Origin: Xylogone sp. PMI_703
Lineage: Eukaryota > Ascomycota > Leotiomycetes
Reading direction: 5' to 3'
DNA: 64,000 bases
Assembly (NCBI GenBank): GCA_021399445.1
Contig: JAJTUQ010000002.1
Span: 4,588,001-4,652,000 of the forward strand
How positions within the stretch are numbered: position 1 is the stretch's first letter; each line of letters opens with the position of its first letter. Of the stretch, positions 63,501 through 64,000 are shown in pieces. Both the position numbers and the translations under genes were made by a program. The notes under the pieces are model-generated. The model was not told the origin of the DNA and ran no database searches. It was given only the letters and a program-made list of their open reading frames with translations.

Positions 63501-64000
63501 AGCAAGGACTAATGAGACATTGCTCACCTGGAGAGAGTTTAACTGGGCATACCACAGCAATAGTCAAGATATCTTGATAGATATGGTATCTCGTCATTTC
63601 CATGGGAAACTGCTTTGGGAGCATGCACGCGAAAGCGGTTTATTCATGTGGATGACTGACTCAAACGCCGTCGTAAGTTGCGATACATCTGCATTGACTT
63701 ATAAAAGTACACAAACTCATAATTTTTACAGAAAATGCAGTTTGAACTAATTGCTCGAAACGAATATACGAAGACGGACCTAAAAAATCCTATCGACTGC
63801 AGTCTCTTTTATCTAGCCCTCAAAAAGAAAGCAATTCTCCAAGGCTTGTGGCGTATGGCTAGCTGGAACCGCGAGCAGGCAGCAACTGTCAGGCTCCTAG
63901 CAAATAATTTTGAGGAAGCAAAATGGAAAACTGTGGCCCTGAAAAATGCTTATGCTTTACTGGGGAAACGAAGATTTGGTAAGAAATTCTATGAGAATCA
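60551..64000 (+). CDS. RAV1: RAVE complex subunit Rav1 (partial, runs off the right edge)
   Basis: Exons 60551-60631, 60688-60873, 60925-63183, 63229-63672 and 63732-63978 are visible. A further intron starts at 63979 (GTAAGA), so the 3' part is outside the window. About 1070 codons are present. Rav1 (Rabconnectin-3 alpha family) belongs to RAVE, which reassembles the V-ATPase V1 and Vo sectors on vacuoles and endosomes. The N-terminal 600 residues are WD40 blades (CWGVAEELLVGG, YIATTGEHDRLVKIWRR, VLYTTCTDHKLRIWA, and FVIFLHHDSIALWDTRS). The Rav1p_C region follows, with the very conserved CSLFYLALKKKAILQGLWRMA and LLANNFEEAKWK..LKNAYALLGKRRF. The start is the first ATG, 27 codons before an in-frame splice. 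Exon 2 ends at a weak GTCCAA donor, chosen because it joins ALK to WSMQ. Confidence 0.94.

Overview
The window comes from a filamentous ascomycete (Pezizomycotina) nuclear genome. The reasons are short introns (mostly 45-70 bp) with GT..CTRAC..AG signals, a histone H3-H4 divergent pair with introns inside both genes, a five-domain AROM protein, a CCHC-knuckle Rat1, and Ras-GAP, Sfi1 and Rav1 homologues of fungal type. Eurotiomycetes, possibly Onygenales, is my best guess, but that is inference from protein flavour and not proven by the sequence. Nearly everything here is core housekeeping. I see no prophage, CRISPR array, toxin or secondary-metabolite cluster.

Layout, left to right. 0.9-3.3 kb (+): a Pps1-type dual-specificity phosphatase. 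4.2-9.4 kb (-): the largest subunit of RNA polymerase I (RPA190), divergent from PRP3 (9.8-11.3 kb, +; U4/U6 snRNP). 11.5-14.3 kb (-): RAD3/XPD helicase of TFIIH, in ten exons, four of them tiny. 15.1-16.9 kb: the H3/H4 pair. 18.6-20.4 kb (+): a conserved-looking 547-aa protein I cannot name. 20.8-21.5 kb (-): a complex I assembly factor of the NDUFAF2/B17.2L family, divergent from AROM (22.3-27.1 kb, +; five central steps of the shikimate pathway). 28.8-30.9 kb (-): a C2H2 zinc-finger regulator resembling the proteasome regulator Rpn4, with about 4.8 kb of gene-free DNA upstream. 35.7-44.2 kb (-): a neurofibromin/Ira Ras-GAP in 13 exons. 45.0-48.1 kb (-): the nuclear 5'-3' exonuclease RAT1. 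48.6-51.5 kb (+): USO1/p115 golgin. 52.0-55.5 kb (+): cytosolic isoleucyl-tRNA synthetase. 56.3-59.6 kb (+): SFI1, a centrin-binding spindle pole protein. 60.17-60.35 kb: a MITE-like foldback element. From 60.55 kb off the right edge (+): RAV1, an assembly factor of the V-ATPase.

The genes form no operon or pathway cluster. Shared themes are nuclear gene expression (Pol I, Prp3, TFIIH, histones, Rat1, the Rpn4-like factor) and trafficking or cytoskeleton (Uso1, Sfi1, Rav1). I rebuilt the exon structures by hand by joining reading frames at GT/AG (one GC/AG) borders, and every spliced total is a multiple of three. The less certain junctions are named in the entries.

The best leads for follow-up are the foldback element beside SFI1 with a possible broken gene next to it, the mirrored PACE-like half-sites just upstream of the Rpn4-like gene, the 10-nt micro-exon of RAD3, the GC-AG intron inside the Ras-GAP catalytic region, and the unnamed 547-aa gene. 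None of these amounts to a clearly new system.
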